DNA from: Gemmatimonadota bacterium
GTDB lineage: Bacteria > Gemmatimonadota > Gemmatimonadetes > Longimicrobiales > Gaopeijiaceae
DNA: 64,000 nucleotides
Assembly: GCA_022571515.1 (NCBI GenBank)
Contig: JACZXQ010000007.1
Location: 81,181 to 145,180, forward strand
Direction: 5' to 3'
Below are positions 9,177 to 21,060 of the stretch, in pieces. A program made the position numbers and the translations under genes. The notes beneath the pieces were generated by a model. That model had not been told where the DNA came from and did not search any database. It saw nothing but the letters and a program-made list of their open reading frames with translations. Position 1 is the stretch's first letter. Each line of letters starts with the position of its first letter.

Positions 9177-9557
9177 ATGACTGAGCTTCAGTTCGCTGAG
9201 GAGGTTCTCGGTAGGCTACGGGAAAAGCACCCGCGCTTCCACGGAAAAGCCTATCTGTTTCTCCTATCGGCCCTTCATCGGGTGATCGACGGCCTGGACG
9301 AGCCACGGCACATCTCGGGGCAGGAATTGGCGGCGGGAGTACGTGGTTTGGCATTGGATCGGTATGGGCCGATGGCTCGCACGGTGCTGGAGCATTGGGG
9401 AATCCACACCACCGAAGATATAGGTGACATCGTCTTCGCGATGGTGGAGTTCGGAATCCTCACGAAGCAGGACGAAGACCGGCGCGAGGACTTCAGGGAT
9501 GTCTTCGACTTCACCGAGGCTTTCGAGCAGGAATATCCCTGGGCAGCTGGTATTTGA
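9177..9557 (+). CDS. Conserved small protein, resembles the Minf_1886 family (function unknown)
   Basis: A 126-residue soluble, acidic protein starting MTELQFAEEVLGRLREKHPRF. It contains AYLFLLSALHRVIDGL, GLALDRYGPMARTVLEHWGI and ends in an acidic stretch with FDFTEAFEQEYPW. The pattern matches my memory of the Minf_1886 family found in Planctomycetes/Verrucomicrobia and relatives, but no role is known. No catalytic motif or membrane segment is visible. It sits between glyA and a small Cys-rich protein. The ATG at 9177 is preferred over an upstream in-frame start at 9114 that has no family-like sequence. Confidence 0.65.
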   Translation: MTELQFAEEVLGRLREKHPRFHGKAYLFLLSALHRVIDGLDEPRHISGQELAAGVRGLALDRYGPMARTVLEHWGIHTTEDIGDIVFAMVEFGILTKQDEDRREDFRDVFDFTEAFEQEYPWAAGI

Positions 9558-9612
9558 CCGAAGCTACGGTCACGGGTTCACACACAATTGACGCCTCGGG
9601 GAGGGGTTGAAG

Positions 9613-9810
9613 ATGGCGGACGACCAAGCGTTTCCTAAATGTCTTAAGTGCGAGAGCGGGATTCTGATTCCCCTCTCGGACTATGGGCGTGAGGGAGCGA
9701 CCATCATGTACAAGGCGTGGGTGTGCTCAAACCCTGAGTGCGGGTACAACATCCGGATCGACAATGGGGAGATCAGCTTCGGTCGTTCGATCACTCACAG
9801 CTTCAAATAG
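9613..9810 (+). CDS. Small zinc-ribbon-like protein of unknown function
   Basis: A 65-residue protein with two cysteine pairs, Cys10-x2-Cys13 and Cys38-x4-Cys43, separated by 24 residues, as in small zinc ribbons; the second pair reads VCSNPECGYNIR. The ATG at 9613 follows a strong purine-rich site (GGGGAGGGG). Codon use is like its neighbours. It lies about 55 bases after the Minf_1886-like gene, so the two may be expressed together. No specific function recognised. Confidence 0.6.
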   Translation: MADDQAFPKCLKCESGILIPLSDYGREGATIMYKAWVCSNPECGYNIRIDNGEISFGRSITHSFK

Positions 9811-9954
9811 GTGCTCCCCCGCCGCCCGGCGCACGTGCCGCGTCGGCCGGCATCTTCACGGGCGCTTGGTCGCCATGCCTTCTCATATTTGCCAGTCGGG
9901 CCGAGTCGACGCCGGAGTGCACGGTCGTTGAGCGCGACGTCTGGATCTGCACAG

Positions 9955-11517
9955 GTGCGCCCATTCGGCCGCGCGTTGGTTCACGCACCCACGGGTGACG
10001 AGGCCGCCACATTCGATCGGCGGGCCATCGACCAACTGGGCGTGCCACAAACGACCCTCATGGAAAATGCTGGGCGGGCCGCCGCCCAGGTGTTGGACCG
10101 GCTCTTTCCAGAAGGGTCGGTCATTGCGGTCGTGGGCGCCGGCAACAACGGGGGAGACGGCCTGGTGTTGCTACGGACGTTGGCTTCGTGGGGCCGTTCC
10201 GTATCGGCCGTGACCGTCGCGGGTCGAGTGGACGAAGCATTGCTGCATGGGTGGGATATTCCAGTGGTCGAAGGGTCCTCCTTTGCGCAGGATGCCGACT
10301 GGGACGGCGCACTGGCCCAGGGTGCGGTGCTGGTGGACGCGATCCTTGGTACTGGGATCCGGGGTGCACCCCGCGAACTCCAGGCGCAGGCCATACGTGC
10401 GCTCAACCGCGCGGGACGACCCGTCATGGCGATGGATCTTCCATCGGGGACCGACTCCGAATCCGGTGCGGTCGAGGGCGACGCCGTACGCGCGGATGTG
10501 ACCGTGGCGTTCGGCTGGCCCAAACTGGGTACGCTCTTCCAGCCCGCTCGCTCACATGCGGGAAGGCTCGTCGCGGTCGAGATCTCCTTTCCGCCTACGA
10601 CGCTCGGTGCGTTCGGCGCGAGTCTGGCGACCCCGGCCTGGGCTTCGGAACACAGACCCCGTAGGGTGCCCGACGCGCACAAGAACGCCGTGGGCTCCCT
10701 GCTGTTGGTCGCGGGACGCTCCGGAATGGCCGGGGCCGCTGTGATGGCTGCTCGGGCGGCCCTTCGCACCGGCGTGGGCCTGCTTCGCGTGGCGTCGCCG
10801 CCCGAGAACCGCGAGGTGATCCAGGGCACGGTGCCGGAAGCCATCTACGTGGACACCACGGACCCGGAGGCATTGCTGGACGCACAAGAGAGATCCACCG
10901 CTGTTGCCGCTGGACCGGGTATCGGCACCGACCAGGTGGCCGCGGAGATGCTGACGCGTGTGCTGGCAGCAGATTCCAAGATCCCGCTCCTGCTCGACGC
11001 CGACGCCCTCACGATGGCCGGCGCCGGTGCCATTCCCGCGTTGGCCGAGCTGGCGGATGGGCGCCCGGTGCTGGTCACGCCGCACGCTGGTGAGATGTCG
11101 CGGATTGCCGAGGCCACCGTGGAGGAGATCTCGGCCGGCCGCGCCCAGGTGGCCAGGCGTGCCGCGCATTCACTTGGGGTTACTGTGCTTCTCAAGGGAC
11201 TGCCCTCGGTTGTGGCTAGTCCAGACGGGTCGCTCATCGTGGACACGGTTGGCACATCTGACCTGGCCACCGGTGGCATGGGTGATGTCTTGGCGGGTGT
11301 AGCGGGTGCTTTTCTCGCTCAGGGAGTCGACCCCGCAGTGGCGGGAGCGCTCGGCCTCGTGACCTCGGGCAGGGCGGCCGCGCGAGCGGCCAAGGGCGCG
11401 TCACTCCTCCCGGAGGACGTGATCGGGGGGCTCCCGCACGCGATGATGGAATCCGGGGAGGGTGTTACAGACCTGGACCTGGCCTTCGTCGTGTTCGACC
11501 AGGAGCCCTCCCGTTAG
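9955..11517 (+). CDS. nnr: Bifunctional NAD(P)H-hydrate repair enzyme (epimerase + ADP-dependent dehydratase)
   Basis: Repairs hydrated NAD(P)H. The N-terminal YjeF_N-like epimerase half shows TLMENAGRAAAQVLD, VVGAGNNGGDGLVLLR and MDLPSGTDSESG; the C-terminal dehydratase half shows GSLLLVAGRSGMAGAAVMAARAALRTGVGLL (spanning its start), AAGPGIGTD, and TSDLATGGMGDVLAGV, the nucleotide-binding signature. The start is uncertain: the frame is open from 9811, and GTG 9955, TTG 9928 and TTG 9976 are all candidates; homology begins around residue 8-10 of the GTG 9955 version. Length about 520 residues fits the fused enzyme. It is followed four bases later by thiL. Confidence 0.9.
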   Translation: MRPFGRALVHAPTGDEAATFDRRAIDQLGVPQTTLMENAGRAAAQVLDRLFPEGSVIAVVGAGNNGGDGLVLLRTLASWGRSVSAVTVAGRVDEALLHGWDIPVVEGSSFAQDADWDGALAQGAVLVDAILGTGIRGAPRELQAQAIRALNRAGRPVMAMDLPSGTDSESGAVEGDAVRADVTVAFGWPKLGTLFQPARSHAGRLVAVEISFPPTTLGAFGASLATPAWASEHRPRRVPDAHKNAVGSLLLVAGRSGMAGAAVMAARAALRTGVGLLRVASPPENREVIQGTVPEAIYVDTTDPEALLDAQERSTAVAAGPGIGTDQVAAEMLTRVLAADSKIPLLLDADALTMAGAGAIPALAELADGRPVLVTPHAGEMSRIAEATVEEISAGRAQVARRAAHSLGVTVLLKGLPSVVASPDGSLIVDTVGTSDLATGGMGDVLAGVAGAFLAQGVDPAVAGALGLVTSGRAAARAAKGASLLPEDVIGGLPHAMMESGEGVTDLDLAFVVFDQEPSR

Positions 11518-11521
11518 CGTG

Positions 11522-12523
11522 ATGACGCCACGGGATCCCCGACGCTCCACCATCCGGCTTGGGCCGGGACCGGAGTTCGACCTCATTCGGAGCTTGCTCG
11601 AGGATGCTCCGGAAGCCATCGAGGGAGTGTCTGTGGGGCCGGGCGACGATGCCGCGGTGTTGGAGGTGGAAGGCTCTGTTGTGCTGAGCTCGGATCTGGC
11701 CATCGAGGGCGTGCATTTTCGGCGCGAGTGGCTGACGCTTCCGGAGATCGGCTACCGGGCCGTGGCCGCCGCCATGAGCGACCTGGCCGCCATGGCCGCC
11801 CGGCCCGTAGGCGTCTTGGTCTCGCTCGCCCTTCCCGGGGCTGAGGCTGCCGAGTCCGGACCTGCTATCCAGGAGGGCATTCGCGAGGCATGCGGGCTCT
11901 GCGGCGCTGCCTTGCTCGGCGGGGATGTGACGGCCTCCCCCGGACCGTTGGTCTTGGACATCATGGTCGTGGGAAGTGTGGAGCGACCCATCACCCGGTG
12001 CGGCGCACGGCCTGGAGACGAGCTCTGGGTGACCGGCGTCCTGGGTGGGGCAGCAGGCGCTGTCACCACTTGGAAGGCAGGCGGGGACCCCGGTCCGGCG
12101 CTGCGGTCCGCTTACGCCTGCCCCGTGTCCCGCATCGCGGAGGCCCGCTGGCTCGCGGATGAGGCCGACGTGACCGCCATGATCGACCTTTCCGACGGTT
12201 TGGCGGGTGACGCCGGGCATATGGCCGCGGCGTCGGGTGTCGGGATGGTCATCGAAGAGACTCTGATTCCCAGGCACGCCGGCCTGACGAGTGACCTCGC
12301 CATGACGCTGGCTCTCACGGGTGGGGAGGACTACGAGTTGTGCGTAAGCGTGCCGGGCGGGCGGCTGGGGCCCTTTGCCGGCGACTTCGAGGACCGCTTC
12401 GGCGTTCGACTCACGCGCGTCGGGCACGTGGTACGGGGCGATGGCGTGTCGCTGCTGCGCCCGGGGTCCACGTCCCCGGAGCCGCTGGACGGCTCCGGCT
12501 TCAACCACTTCGAGGTTCGCTAG
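11522..12523 (+). CDS. thiL: Thiamine-monophosphate kinase
   Basis: ATP-dependent phosphorylation of thiamine monophosphate to the diphosphate cofactor. Motifs in order: GPGDDAAVLEVEG, SSDLAIEGVHF, MSDLAAMAARP, LLGGDVTASPG, DLSDGLAGDAGHMAAASG and TGGEDYELCVSVPG, all typical of the PurM-like ThiL fold. The ATG at 11522 follows the nnr stop by four bases; 333 residues is normal. No thiamine biosynthesis genes are nearby, so here it probably completes salvage or a pathway encoded elsewhere. Confidence 0.93.
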   Translation: MTPRDPRRSTIRLGPGPEFDLIRSLLEDAPEAIEGVSVGPGDDAAVLEVEGSVVLSSDLAIEGVHFRREWLTLPEIGYRAVAAAMSDLAAMAARPVGVLVSLALPGAEAAESGPAIQEGIREACGLCGAALLGGDVTASPGPLVLDIMVVGSVERPITRCGARPGDELWVTGVLGGAAGAVTTWKAGGDPGPALRSAYACPVSRIAEARWLADEADVTAMIDLSDGLAGDAGHMAAASGVGMVIEETLIPRHAGLTSDLAMTLALTGGEDYELCVSVPGGRLGPFAGDFEDRFGVRLTRVGHVVRGDGVSLLRPGSTSPEPLDGSGFNHFEVR

Positions 12524-12524
12524 C

Positions 12525-14913
<2,389 letters not shown>

Positions 14914-14928
14914 GGCCGACCAGTACGC

Positions 14929-15876
14929 CTACTCTTTTTCCGACTCCTCGGATTTCCGATCCGCGCCGGCCGGGACCGCCGACTTCTCTCGCTCCCCACC
15001 CTGACCGCTGCCAATCCCCAGAGCCGTCTTGGCTGCCTCGGCGAGTGCCTGTGGGCCCGCGCCGTCGGGCAGGGCCAGCGGTGTACCGTCTTCGGTTGGG
15101 GCCGCCACGACCCCTACCGCCTTCGCCACGGCGCTGGTGTAGGCGGGAAAGAGTTCCATGGGAATCGGGAAGATCGTGGTCGAGTTGTTTTCGGCCGCGA
15201 TCTCGACCGCCGTCTGCAGATAGCGGAGCTGAAGTGACGCCGGGTTCTCCGACATGATGCGGGCAGCCTCGGAGAGTTTCCGAGACGCCTGGAGCTCGCC
15301 CTCGGCTGCGATGACCTTGCCGCGCCGTTCGCGCTCGGCTTCCGCTTGCCTCGCCATGGCTCGCCTCATCTCGTGCGGCAGATCGATGTCCTTGACCTCG
15401 ACGCCCGTGACCTCGATCCCCCAAGGATCCGTGCCCTGGTCGATGATCTCGCGGACGTGCTCGTTGATCTGGTCGCGCTCCGCCAGGAGCTCGTCCAACT
15501 CGGACTGCCCGATGACACTTCTGAGCGTGGTTTGCGCCAACTGGCTGGTCGCGTAGTAGTAGTCCTCGATCTCTATGACGGCTCGGGAGGGATCGGCGAC
15601 GCGGAAGTAGACCACCGCGTTCACCTTCACGCTGACGTTGTCCTTGGTGATCGTATCCTGGGGTGTGATGTCGAGCGCCACGATGCGCAGGTCCATCCTA
15701 CGCATACGCTCTATGCCGAAGGGCACGAGGAAGATCAACCCCGGACCCTTGGCCCGGGTCAATCTTCCGAGCCTGAAGATTACGCCGCGTTCGTACTCGT
15801 ACAGGATTCGAAGGCTGGAGAGGATGGCCGCACCGAGGACGAGGCCAACCGGGATGAGGATGGGGGCCAACTCCAT
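14929..15876 (-). CDS. Slipin / SPFH (band 7) membrane protein
   Basis: A stomatin-like protein with one N-terminal membrane segment ([17 protein letters not shown]) followed by the band-7 domain: [69 protein letters not shown], and a coiled-coil with [18 protein letters not shown]. Members scaffold membrane microdomains and often work with NfeD-type proteases; no nfeD is adjacent here. The ATG at 15876 is preceded by GGAG at the right distance; the frame is open further but without family similarity. It points toward the FtsB-like gene, convergent with only 15 bases between. Confidence 0.9.
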   Translation of the reverse strand: MELAPILIPVGLVLGAAILSSLRILYEYERGVIFRLGRLTRAKGPGLIFLVPFGIERMRRMDLRIVALDITPQDTITKDNVSVKVNAVVYFRVADPSRAVIEIEDYYYATSQLAQTTLRSVIGQSELDELLAERDQINEHVREIIDQGTDPWGIEVTGVEVKDIDLPHEMRRAMARQAEAERERRGKVIAAEGELQASRKLSEAARIMSENPASLQLRYLQTAVEIAAENNSTTIFPIPMELFPAYTSAVAKAVGVVAAPTEDGTPLALPDGAGPQALAEAAKTALGIGSGQGGEREKSAVPAGADRKSEESEKE

Positions 15877-16027
15877 GAGATCACTCCGTGCCGGGGTGAG
15901 CATGTTCGCTCTGTCTGCATACCCTCTGAGAAGAGTACGGTGCCCGGGATGGGAGCCTTCAAGGCCGATAGCGTGACTCACCTTGACACCTGCGGCGGCC
16001 CAAATGACCTTTCCAGGCGCCCGAAAG

Positions 16028-16101
16028 GCCGGAGTAGCTCAGGTGGTTAGAGCAGCGGGATCATAATCCGCGTGTCGGGGGTTCGAGTCCCTCCTCCGGC
16101 A
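16028..16101 (+). tRNA. tRNA with CAT anticodon (Met elongator or Ile2)
   Basis: A complete cloverleaf: acceptor GCCGGAG/CTCCGGC, D arm GCTC/GAGC, anticodon stem GCGGG/TCCGC around loop ATCATAA, T arm with TTCGAGT loop, discriminator A; CCA is not encoded. The anticodon CAT reads AUG if unmodified or AUA if C34 becomes lysidine. The anticodon stem lacks the three G-C pairs of initiator tRNA, so it is not fMet. Elongator Met and Ile2 cannot be separated by eye. A possible -35 element (TTGACA) lies at 15983-15988. Confidence 0.93.
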
Positions 16102-16149
16102 TTCAGCAAACACGAGGGGTGAAGGCTGTCCCATCGCAGCGTTTCTTAT

Positions 16150-16180
16150 ATACGTATAAACCATTTCACTTTATACGTAT
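16150..16180 (+). promoter_or_regulatory. AT-rich 11-bp inverted repeat, operator-like
   Basis: ATACGTATAAA (16150-16160), a 9-base spacer, then its exact reverse complement TTTATACGTAT (16170-16180). Each arm itself contains the palindrome TACGTA. It stands out in GC-rich surroundings, 95 bases before the DUF5916 gene and 48 bases after the tRNA. No T-run follows, so an operator for a dimeric regulator is more likely than a terminator. The regulator is unknown. Confidence 0.55.
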
Positions 16181-16275
16181 TGCTGCTTCGGGACACGGCT
16201 CACCGCAGGTCGGTCCTCACTTGAAGGTGTTCGGGGAGGGACGTCGTTGATCGGTGATACAAGGGAGGCGATGAC

Positions 16276-18522
16276 GTGAGGGCGGGCACCCTGGTGCTGA
16301 CGCTGTCCGCCCTCCTCTCCATGGCCCCGGATGCCGCGGCCCAGCAAGTCGGCCCCGAGCGCACCGCCCCTGACCTCGCGCGGGGCTCTTATGACGATCC
16401 GGAGGCGTATCCCCGCCCCGTGGGGAACGCCTTTCGGGCCGCGGTCGCCCCGCAGGTGGATGGGCGTCTGGACGATGCGGTCTGGCAGAGCGCCGAAGTG
16501 CTCACCGACTTCATCCAGTCACAGCCCAACGCAGGAGCCCTGGCAACGGAGCGGACGGAAGTCCGCATCCTGTACACCGATGAGGCGATCTACATCGGCG
16601 CGATGAACTACGACTCCCAGGCTGGCAGCTACGTGGTTCAAAGCTTGGAACGGGATTTTCCGTCGCTCTCCACCCGGGATGCGGACATCTTCGGGGTCAC
16701 GTTGGACACGTTTCTCGACCGGCGGGACTCGTTCATCTTCCTCATCAACCCGTACGGCGCCTACCGGGACGGGCAGACGTTCAATGACAGCCGGAACACC
16801 GACTTCGGCTTTGATATCCCTATTCAGGTCGAGACGGCCCGTCTCGAGGAAGGCTGGAGTGTGGAGCTCCGCATTCCCTGGGCGGGGCTTCGGTACGACG
16901 GTGCTCGGGTGGAGCAGGTCTTCGGACTGAACTTGCTCCGACGCGTGCGCCGGGTGAACGAGGACTCGTACTGGGCGCCCTTGGAGCGCCGGGATCCGGT
17001 TCACCGCATGTCCAAGGCCGGAACTCTGAACGGCATACGGGGAATCCCCGGCTCCAGCAACCTCAGCCTGAAGCCCTATGCCCTGGCCGCTGATCAGGCC
17101 GGGAGCACGCTGGACGTCTCGGCGGAGGGCGCGCGGGCTGATTTCGGCGGCGAGTTGAAGTATGGCGTGACGCCCGGCCTCACGTTGGATCTGACGTACA
17201 ACACCGACTTCTCTCAGGTCGAGGTGGACCAGGAGCGCGTGAACCTCACGCGTTTCCCGCTCTTCTTTCCGGAACAGCGGGACTTCTTCGTGGAGAACTC
17301 GGGCTCCTTCGCCTTCGGTGACCAGACCGAGCGGAACTATCGCGCCGGCGCGTCGCTGCGCGACTTCACGCTCTTCCACTCCCGTCGGATCGGCCTCCTC
17401 GATGGTCGGCCGGTGCCCATCATCGCGGGGGGCCGGCTGAGCGGGCGAATGGCGGGGTTCGACGTGGGGGTGTTGGACATGCGCACCGAGGGGGCGGGGG
17501 AGATGCCGGGTGAGAACTTCGCGGTGCTGCGCATGAAGCGTGAGGTGGCTCCGGGTTCCGACGTGGGCGCCATGTTCATCGAGCGCTCTCCCGTGGACCA
17601 GCCCGGAGCGGAGGCGAGCCGAAGCTACGGCCTGGACGCCAATGTCCGTCTCTTCGGCGGACTCATCGTGAGTTCCTACCTGGCGCGCACGGAGACGCCG
17701 GCCGCGGAGGGGGACCAGACGGCGGCGCGCTTCGGCGCGGCCTGGCGTGATCGTACTTGGAACCTGGCGGCACTCTATCGCCGTATCGGAGATGATTTTC
17801 GACCCGAGATGGGCTTCGTGCGCAGGCGGGACATCAAGCATATCTACGCCACGGTCGGGACACACCGCCGGCCGGGCGTCTCCTGGATCCAGGAAGTGGC
17901 CCCGTATGTCGAAATGCATCGCTTCAACAACCTGCGTGACACCCTGGTCACCCGAGAGATCCAGGGCGGTGTGCGCGTCGACCTGTCATCGGGTGCCAGC
18001 CTCAATGCCTCGGTGGCCCGGCGGTACGAGTTGGTCGAGACCCCCTTCACGGTCAGCGCCGGCACGATCCCCGAGGGGGGCTATGACTTCAACGAGGCAT
18101 CGGTGTCGTTCCAGTCGTCCGCGGGGCGGCCCTTTTCGGCAAACGTCCGCATCAGTGGAGGTGGCTTCTACAGCGGCGACCGCCGATCCGTGGGCGGCCG
18201 ACTGCGCTGGCTGGTGAGCCATCAGCTGGCCGTGAACGCGTCCGCGGACTTCAACCGGATCGATCTGCCGGAGGGTTCGTTCACGTCGGCCGTGTACTCC
18301 GGCCGCGTGAAATACGGGTTCAACACCCGCGTCTTCCTGGCACTGAACGTTCAGTACAACGACGACCTCGATCAGCTCGTCACGTACGGCCGCCTCAACT
18401 TCATCCATGGGCCACTCTCTGACCTGTTCCTCGTCCTCAGCGAGAGACGACATCTCGGAGGGGGTGGGGGTGTGCTCGAGCGGGCATTCACGATCAAGGC
18501 GACGAAGCTGCTGACCTTCTAA
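16276..18522 (+). CDS. DUF5916 / CBM9-like-domain outer-membrane protein
   Basis: A 748-residue exported protein with a signal peptide (GTLVLTLSALLSMAPDAAAQ). Residues about 55-220 resemble the carbohydrate-binding family 9-like domain that precedes DUF5916 (PQVDGRLDDAVWQSAE, TEVRILYTDEAIYIGA, LEEGWSVELRIPWAGLRY). The rest matches the DUF5916 pattern (TRFPLFFPEQRDFFVENSG, FHSRRIGL) and ends in alternating beta strands consistent with an outer-membrane barrel. Function is not established for the family; handling of a polymer or peptide outside the cell is only a guess. The AT-rich inverted repeat at 16150-16180 lies in its leader region. Confidence 0.82.
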   Translation: MRAGTLVLTLSALLSMAPDAAAQQVGPERTAPDLARGSYDDPEAYPRPVGNAFRAAVAPQVDGRLDDAVWQSAEVLTDFIQSQPNAGALATERTEVRILYTDEAIYIGAMNYDSQAGSYVVQSLERDFPSLSTRDADIFGVTLDTFLDRRDSFIFLINPYGAYRDGQTFNDSRNTDFGFDIPIQVETARLEEGWSVELRIPWAGLRYDGARVEQVFGLNLLRRVRRVNEDSYWAPLERRDPVHRMSKAGTLNGIRGIPGSSNLSLKPYALAADQAGSTLDVSAEGARADFGGELKYGVTPGLTLDLTYNTDFSQVEVDQERVNLTRFPLFFPEQRDFFVENSGSFAFGDQTERNYRAGASLRDFTLFHSRRIGLLDGRPVPIIAGGRLSGRMAGFDVGVLDMRTEGAGEMPGENFAVLRMKREVAPGSDVGAMFIERSPVDQPGAEASRSYGLDANVRLFGGLIVSSYLARTETPAAEGDQTAARFGAAWRDRTWNLAALYRRIGDDFRPEMGFVRRRDIKHIYATVGTHRRPGVSWIQEVAPYVEMHRFNNLRDTLVTREIQGGVRVDLSSGASLNASVARRYELVETPFTVSAGTIPEGGYDFNEASVSFQSSAGRPFSANVRISGGGFYSGDRRSVGGRLRWLVSHQLAVNASADFNRIDLPEGSFTSAVYSGRVKYGFNTRVFLALNVQYNDDLDQLVTYGRLNFIHGPLSDLFLVLSERRHLGGGGGVLERAFTIKATKLLTF

Positions 18523-18579
18523 CGAATCGGGCCTTCGGGGCATCGACCTTGTCACCACACTAGACTGGGATGGGGGAGA

Positions 18580-21051
18580 ATGACCTCGTTTGCAACGATG
18601 GGCCTCGTAATGAGGGCGGGACTGCAGTCGACGGTGATCGCCATCGGCTTCGGCTGCTTCAGTGCCCTGGCAGCTCAACAGACGCGGGTGGTCCAGGGGG
18701 TGGTGCGGGACTCGGAGACCAGGGAGAGGGTGGGGTTCGCCTCGATCACCGTACCCACCAGCTCACTCAGAGCCGAGTCGAACAGCGACGGACGGTTCAC
18801 GTTGCTCGGGGCTCCCCTCGGTGAATTCGAACTCCGAGTTTCCGGACTCGGATACCGTGCCAAAGTCGTGTCGGTAACGACGGGCCACACCGGCCTACTC
18901 TTGATCGATCTCGCCCCCAACCCGTACGAGCTGGAGGGCCTCACGGTCGTCGGTGACGACTATAGCATCGCTCGCATGTCCGACGGGGTGAGCAAGGTGA
19001 CGATCTCACCGAAGGACATCGCGCTCCTTCCGAACGTCGGCGAGGTGGACATCTTCCGGTCCCTCCAACTGCTCCCCGGAATCAACGGCACCAGAGAGAG
19101 TTCTTCCGGACTCTACGTCCGCGGTGGCACGCCAGATCAGAATCTGGTGCTGCTCGACGGAATGACGATGTACCACGTGGACCACTTCTTCGGCTTCTTC
19201 AGTGCCTTCAACGCCAACGCCATCAAGGACATACAGGTCTTCAAGAGCGCCTTTCCCGCACGATATGGAGGACGGACATCCAGCGTAATAGACCTGACCG
19301 GCAAGTCGGGGGATCCCGAGCAGATGGGGTATTCCGCCGGAGCCAACTTCCTCAGTGCGAACGCCACGTTTCAGGCCCCACTGGGCCAGAAGGCCACGCT
19401 CTTGGTGACGGCGAGGCGCTCGTTTACAGACCTCGTACGGAGCGGACTCTATTCGGACATCTTCGGTCTTTACGAGGATGAGTCCTCGCAACCGGAGGCA
19501 CCTACTCCTGGCCGGGCCCGTGGCGGCAACAACCCGTTCGGGAATCGCTTCGGCAACTTCGCTCAGGCGACAACGACGCCGGACTTCTATTTCTACGACG
19601 TCAATGCGAAAGCGACCTTCCGGCCGACCGATTCGGACGTTCTTGCGGTGAGCTTCTACCAGGGGCGCGACAACCTCGACGATTCACGTTTGACCACACA
19701 AGACGCCGTCGGGAACAACTTCAGTCGCAGTTTCAGCACGGATATCACCAACCTCACCAACTGGGGCAATCGGGGCCTGAGCACGACCTTTTCGCGCCAA
19801 TGGAGCCCTCGGGTGTCCTCGAAGTTGTTGGGTGCGTTCTCGCAATACTCGAGTGCCTTCCTCAACCGGACGGCGATCGAGAATCGGGACCTCGACAGCG
19901 GAGAGACTCTCCTCTCGCGGGGTTTCGGAACGGTCGAGGACAACAAGATCGAGGACCTCACCGTCAACTTCGAGAACCGGATCCTCATCGGAGCCCATCA
20001 CGTCTTTGAAATCGGCGCGGGGGTGACGCGGTCCGAAGTCGAATACGCGCTCGTCCGTAACGACACGATCGGCATCCTCGACCTCACGCAGGAAGGAACG
20101 CAACTCTCCCTCTATGCACAGGAGAACTGGTCGCCGAGTCGTCGATTCGAGTTCTCGCTCGGCGCACGGTTCGTCAACTATGACGTCCTCGGTGAAAGCC
20201 GCATCGAGCCGCGAGCGACCGTGCGGTGGCAACCGAAGCCCGGACTCACTGTGAAGGGGGCCTACGGCAGGCACAACCAGTTCGTGTCGCGGGTCGTCAA
20301 CGAGAACGTGACCGAAGGCTCACGAGACTTCTGGCTGCTGGCCGACGGGGATCTCGTTGCCCCAACCAACTCAGAGCATTACGTCGCCGGCTTCTCCTGG
20401 GAGACCACCCGCTACCTCTTCGACGTGGAGTTCTACCGGAAAGACTTCACCGGGCTCTCCGAGTTCTCGCTTCGTTTCCAGCGCGGCGGCACGATCGATC
20501 CCCTGAACCTCTTTTTCGACGGGACCGGTCGCGCGGAGGGCGTCGAGGTACTGGCGCAGAGGAAGTTCGGACAGCTGAGCGGCTGGGTCAGTTACACGCT
20601 CTCGAACGTGGAACACACGTTCGCCGACCTGAACGAGGGGGAACCGTTCCCCGCTCTCCACGACCAGCAGCACGAACTCAAGGCCGTCGGCACGTACAGC
20701 GCAGCCGGCTGGACCCTATCCAGCTCGTGGACCGGCGGTTCGGGTACTCCCTATACCGCGCCGCAATCCGAGTACGCGATCGAGTTGCTCGACGGCTCCA
20801 CGCTGGGCTTTACCCATGTCGGTGAGAAGAACGGGATTCGCCTGCCCGCATACCACCGGCTGGATCTCTCCGCGACTCGCCGCTTCGACTTGTTCGGAAC
20901 GAAGGCCAACGTCTCGCTCTCGGTCTTCAACCTCTACGATCGGCAGAACGTTTGGTACCGAGAGTTCGACCTCTCACAGACGCCCGTCGTTGTCACCGAC
21001 GTGAACTATCTGGGCCGTGTGCTCAACCTCTCCATCAACTTCAGCCGATAG
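18580..21051 (+). CDS. TonB-dependent outer-membrane receptor with N-terminal carboxypeptidase-regulatory-like domain
   Basis: 823 residues. After a signal peptide (STVIAIGFGCFSALAAQQ) comes a beta-sandwich carboxypeptidase-regulatory-like domain at about residues 40-115 (VVQGVVRDSETRERVGFASI, GRFTLLGAPLGEFELRVSGLGY). The plug follows (LQLLPGINGTRESSSGLYVRGG, NLVLLDGMTMYHVDHFFGFF, FPARYGGRTSSVIDLTG), then a long barrel. Energy for transport would come from an ExbB/ExbD/TonB set such as the one at 37873-40246. Cargo is unknown. It is followed nine bases later by a lipoprotein gene, an arrangement like receptor/DUF4249 pairs in Bacteroidota. In-frame ATGs at 18598 and 18610 are alternative starts. 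Confidence 0.9.
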   Translation: MTSFATMGLVMRAGLQSTVIAIGFGCFSALAAQQTRVVQGVVRDSETRERVGFASITVPTSSLRAESNSDGRFTLLGAPLGEFELRVSGLGYRAKVVSVTTGHTGLLLIDLAPNPYELEGLTVVGDDYSIARMSDGVSKVTISPKDIALLPNVGEVDIFRSLQLLPGINGTRESSSGLYVRGGTPDQNLVLLDGMTMYHVDHFFGFFSAFNANAIKDIQVFKSAFPARYGGRTSSVIDLTGKSGDPEQMGYSAGANFLSANATFQAPLGQKATLLVTARRSFTDLVRSGLYSDIFGLYEDESSQPEAPTPGRARGGNNPFGNRFGNFAQATTTPDFYFYDVNAKATFRPTDSDVLAVSFYQGRDNLDDSRLTTQDAVGNNFSRSFSTDITNLTNWGNRGLSTTFSRQWSPRVSSKLLGAFSQYSSAFLNRTAIENRDLDSGETLLSRGFGTVEDNKIEDLTVNFENRILIGAHHVFEIGAGVTRSEVEYALVRNDTIGILDLTQEGTQLSLYAQENWSPSRRFEFSLGARFVNYDVLGESRIEPRATVRWQPKPGLTVKGAYGRHNQFVSRVVNENVTEGSRDFWLLADGDLVAPTNSEHYVAGFSWETTRYLFDVEFYRKDFTGLSEFSLRFQRGGTIDPLNLFFDGTGRAEGVEVLAQRKFGQLSGWVSYTLSNVEHTFADLNEGEPFPALHDQQHELKAVGTYSAAGWTLSSSWTGGSGTPYTAPQSEYAIELLDGSTLGFTHVGEKNGIRLPAYHRLDLSATRRFDLFGTKANVSLSVFNLYDRQNVWYREFDLSQTPVVVTDVNYLGRVLNLSINFSR

Positions 21052-21060
21052 GAGGCCACC

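Noticed and set aside
16519..17919. A 466-codon minus-strand frame across the DUF5916 gene.
   Set aside because: Same GC-driven shadow effect; no motif, and the plus-strand protein is coherent across the whole stretch.
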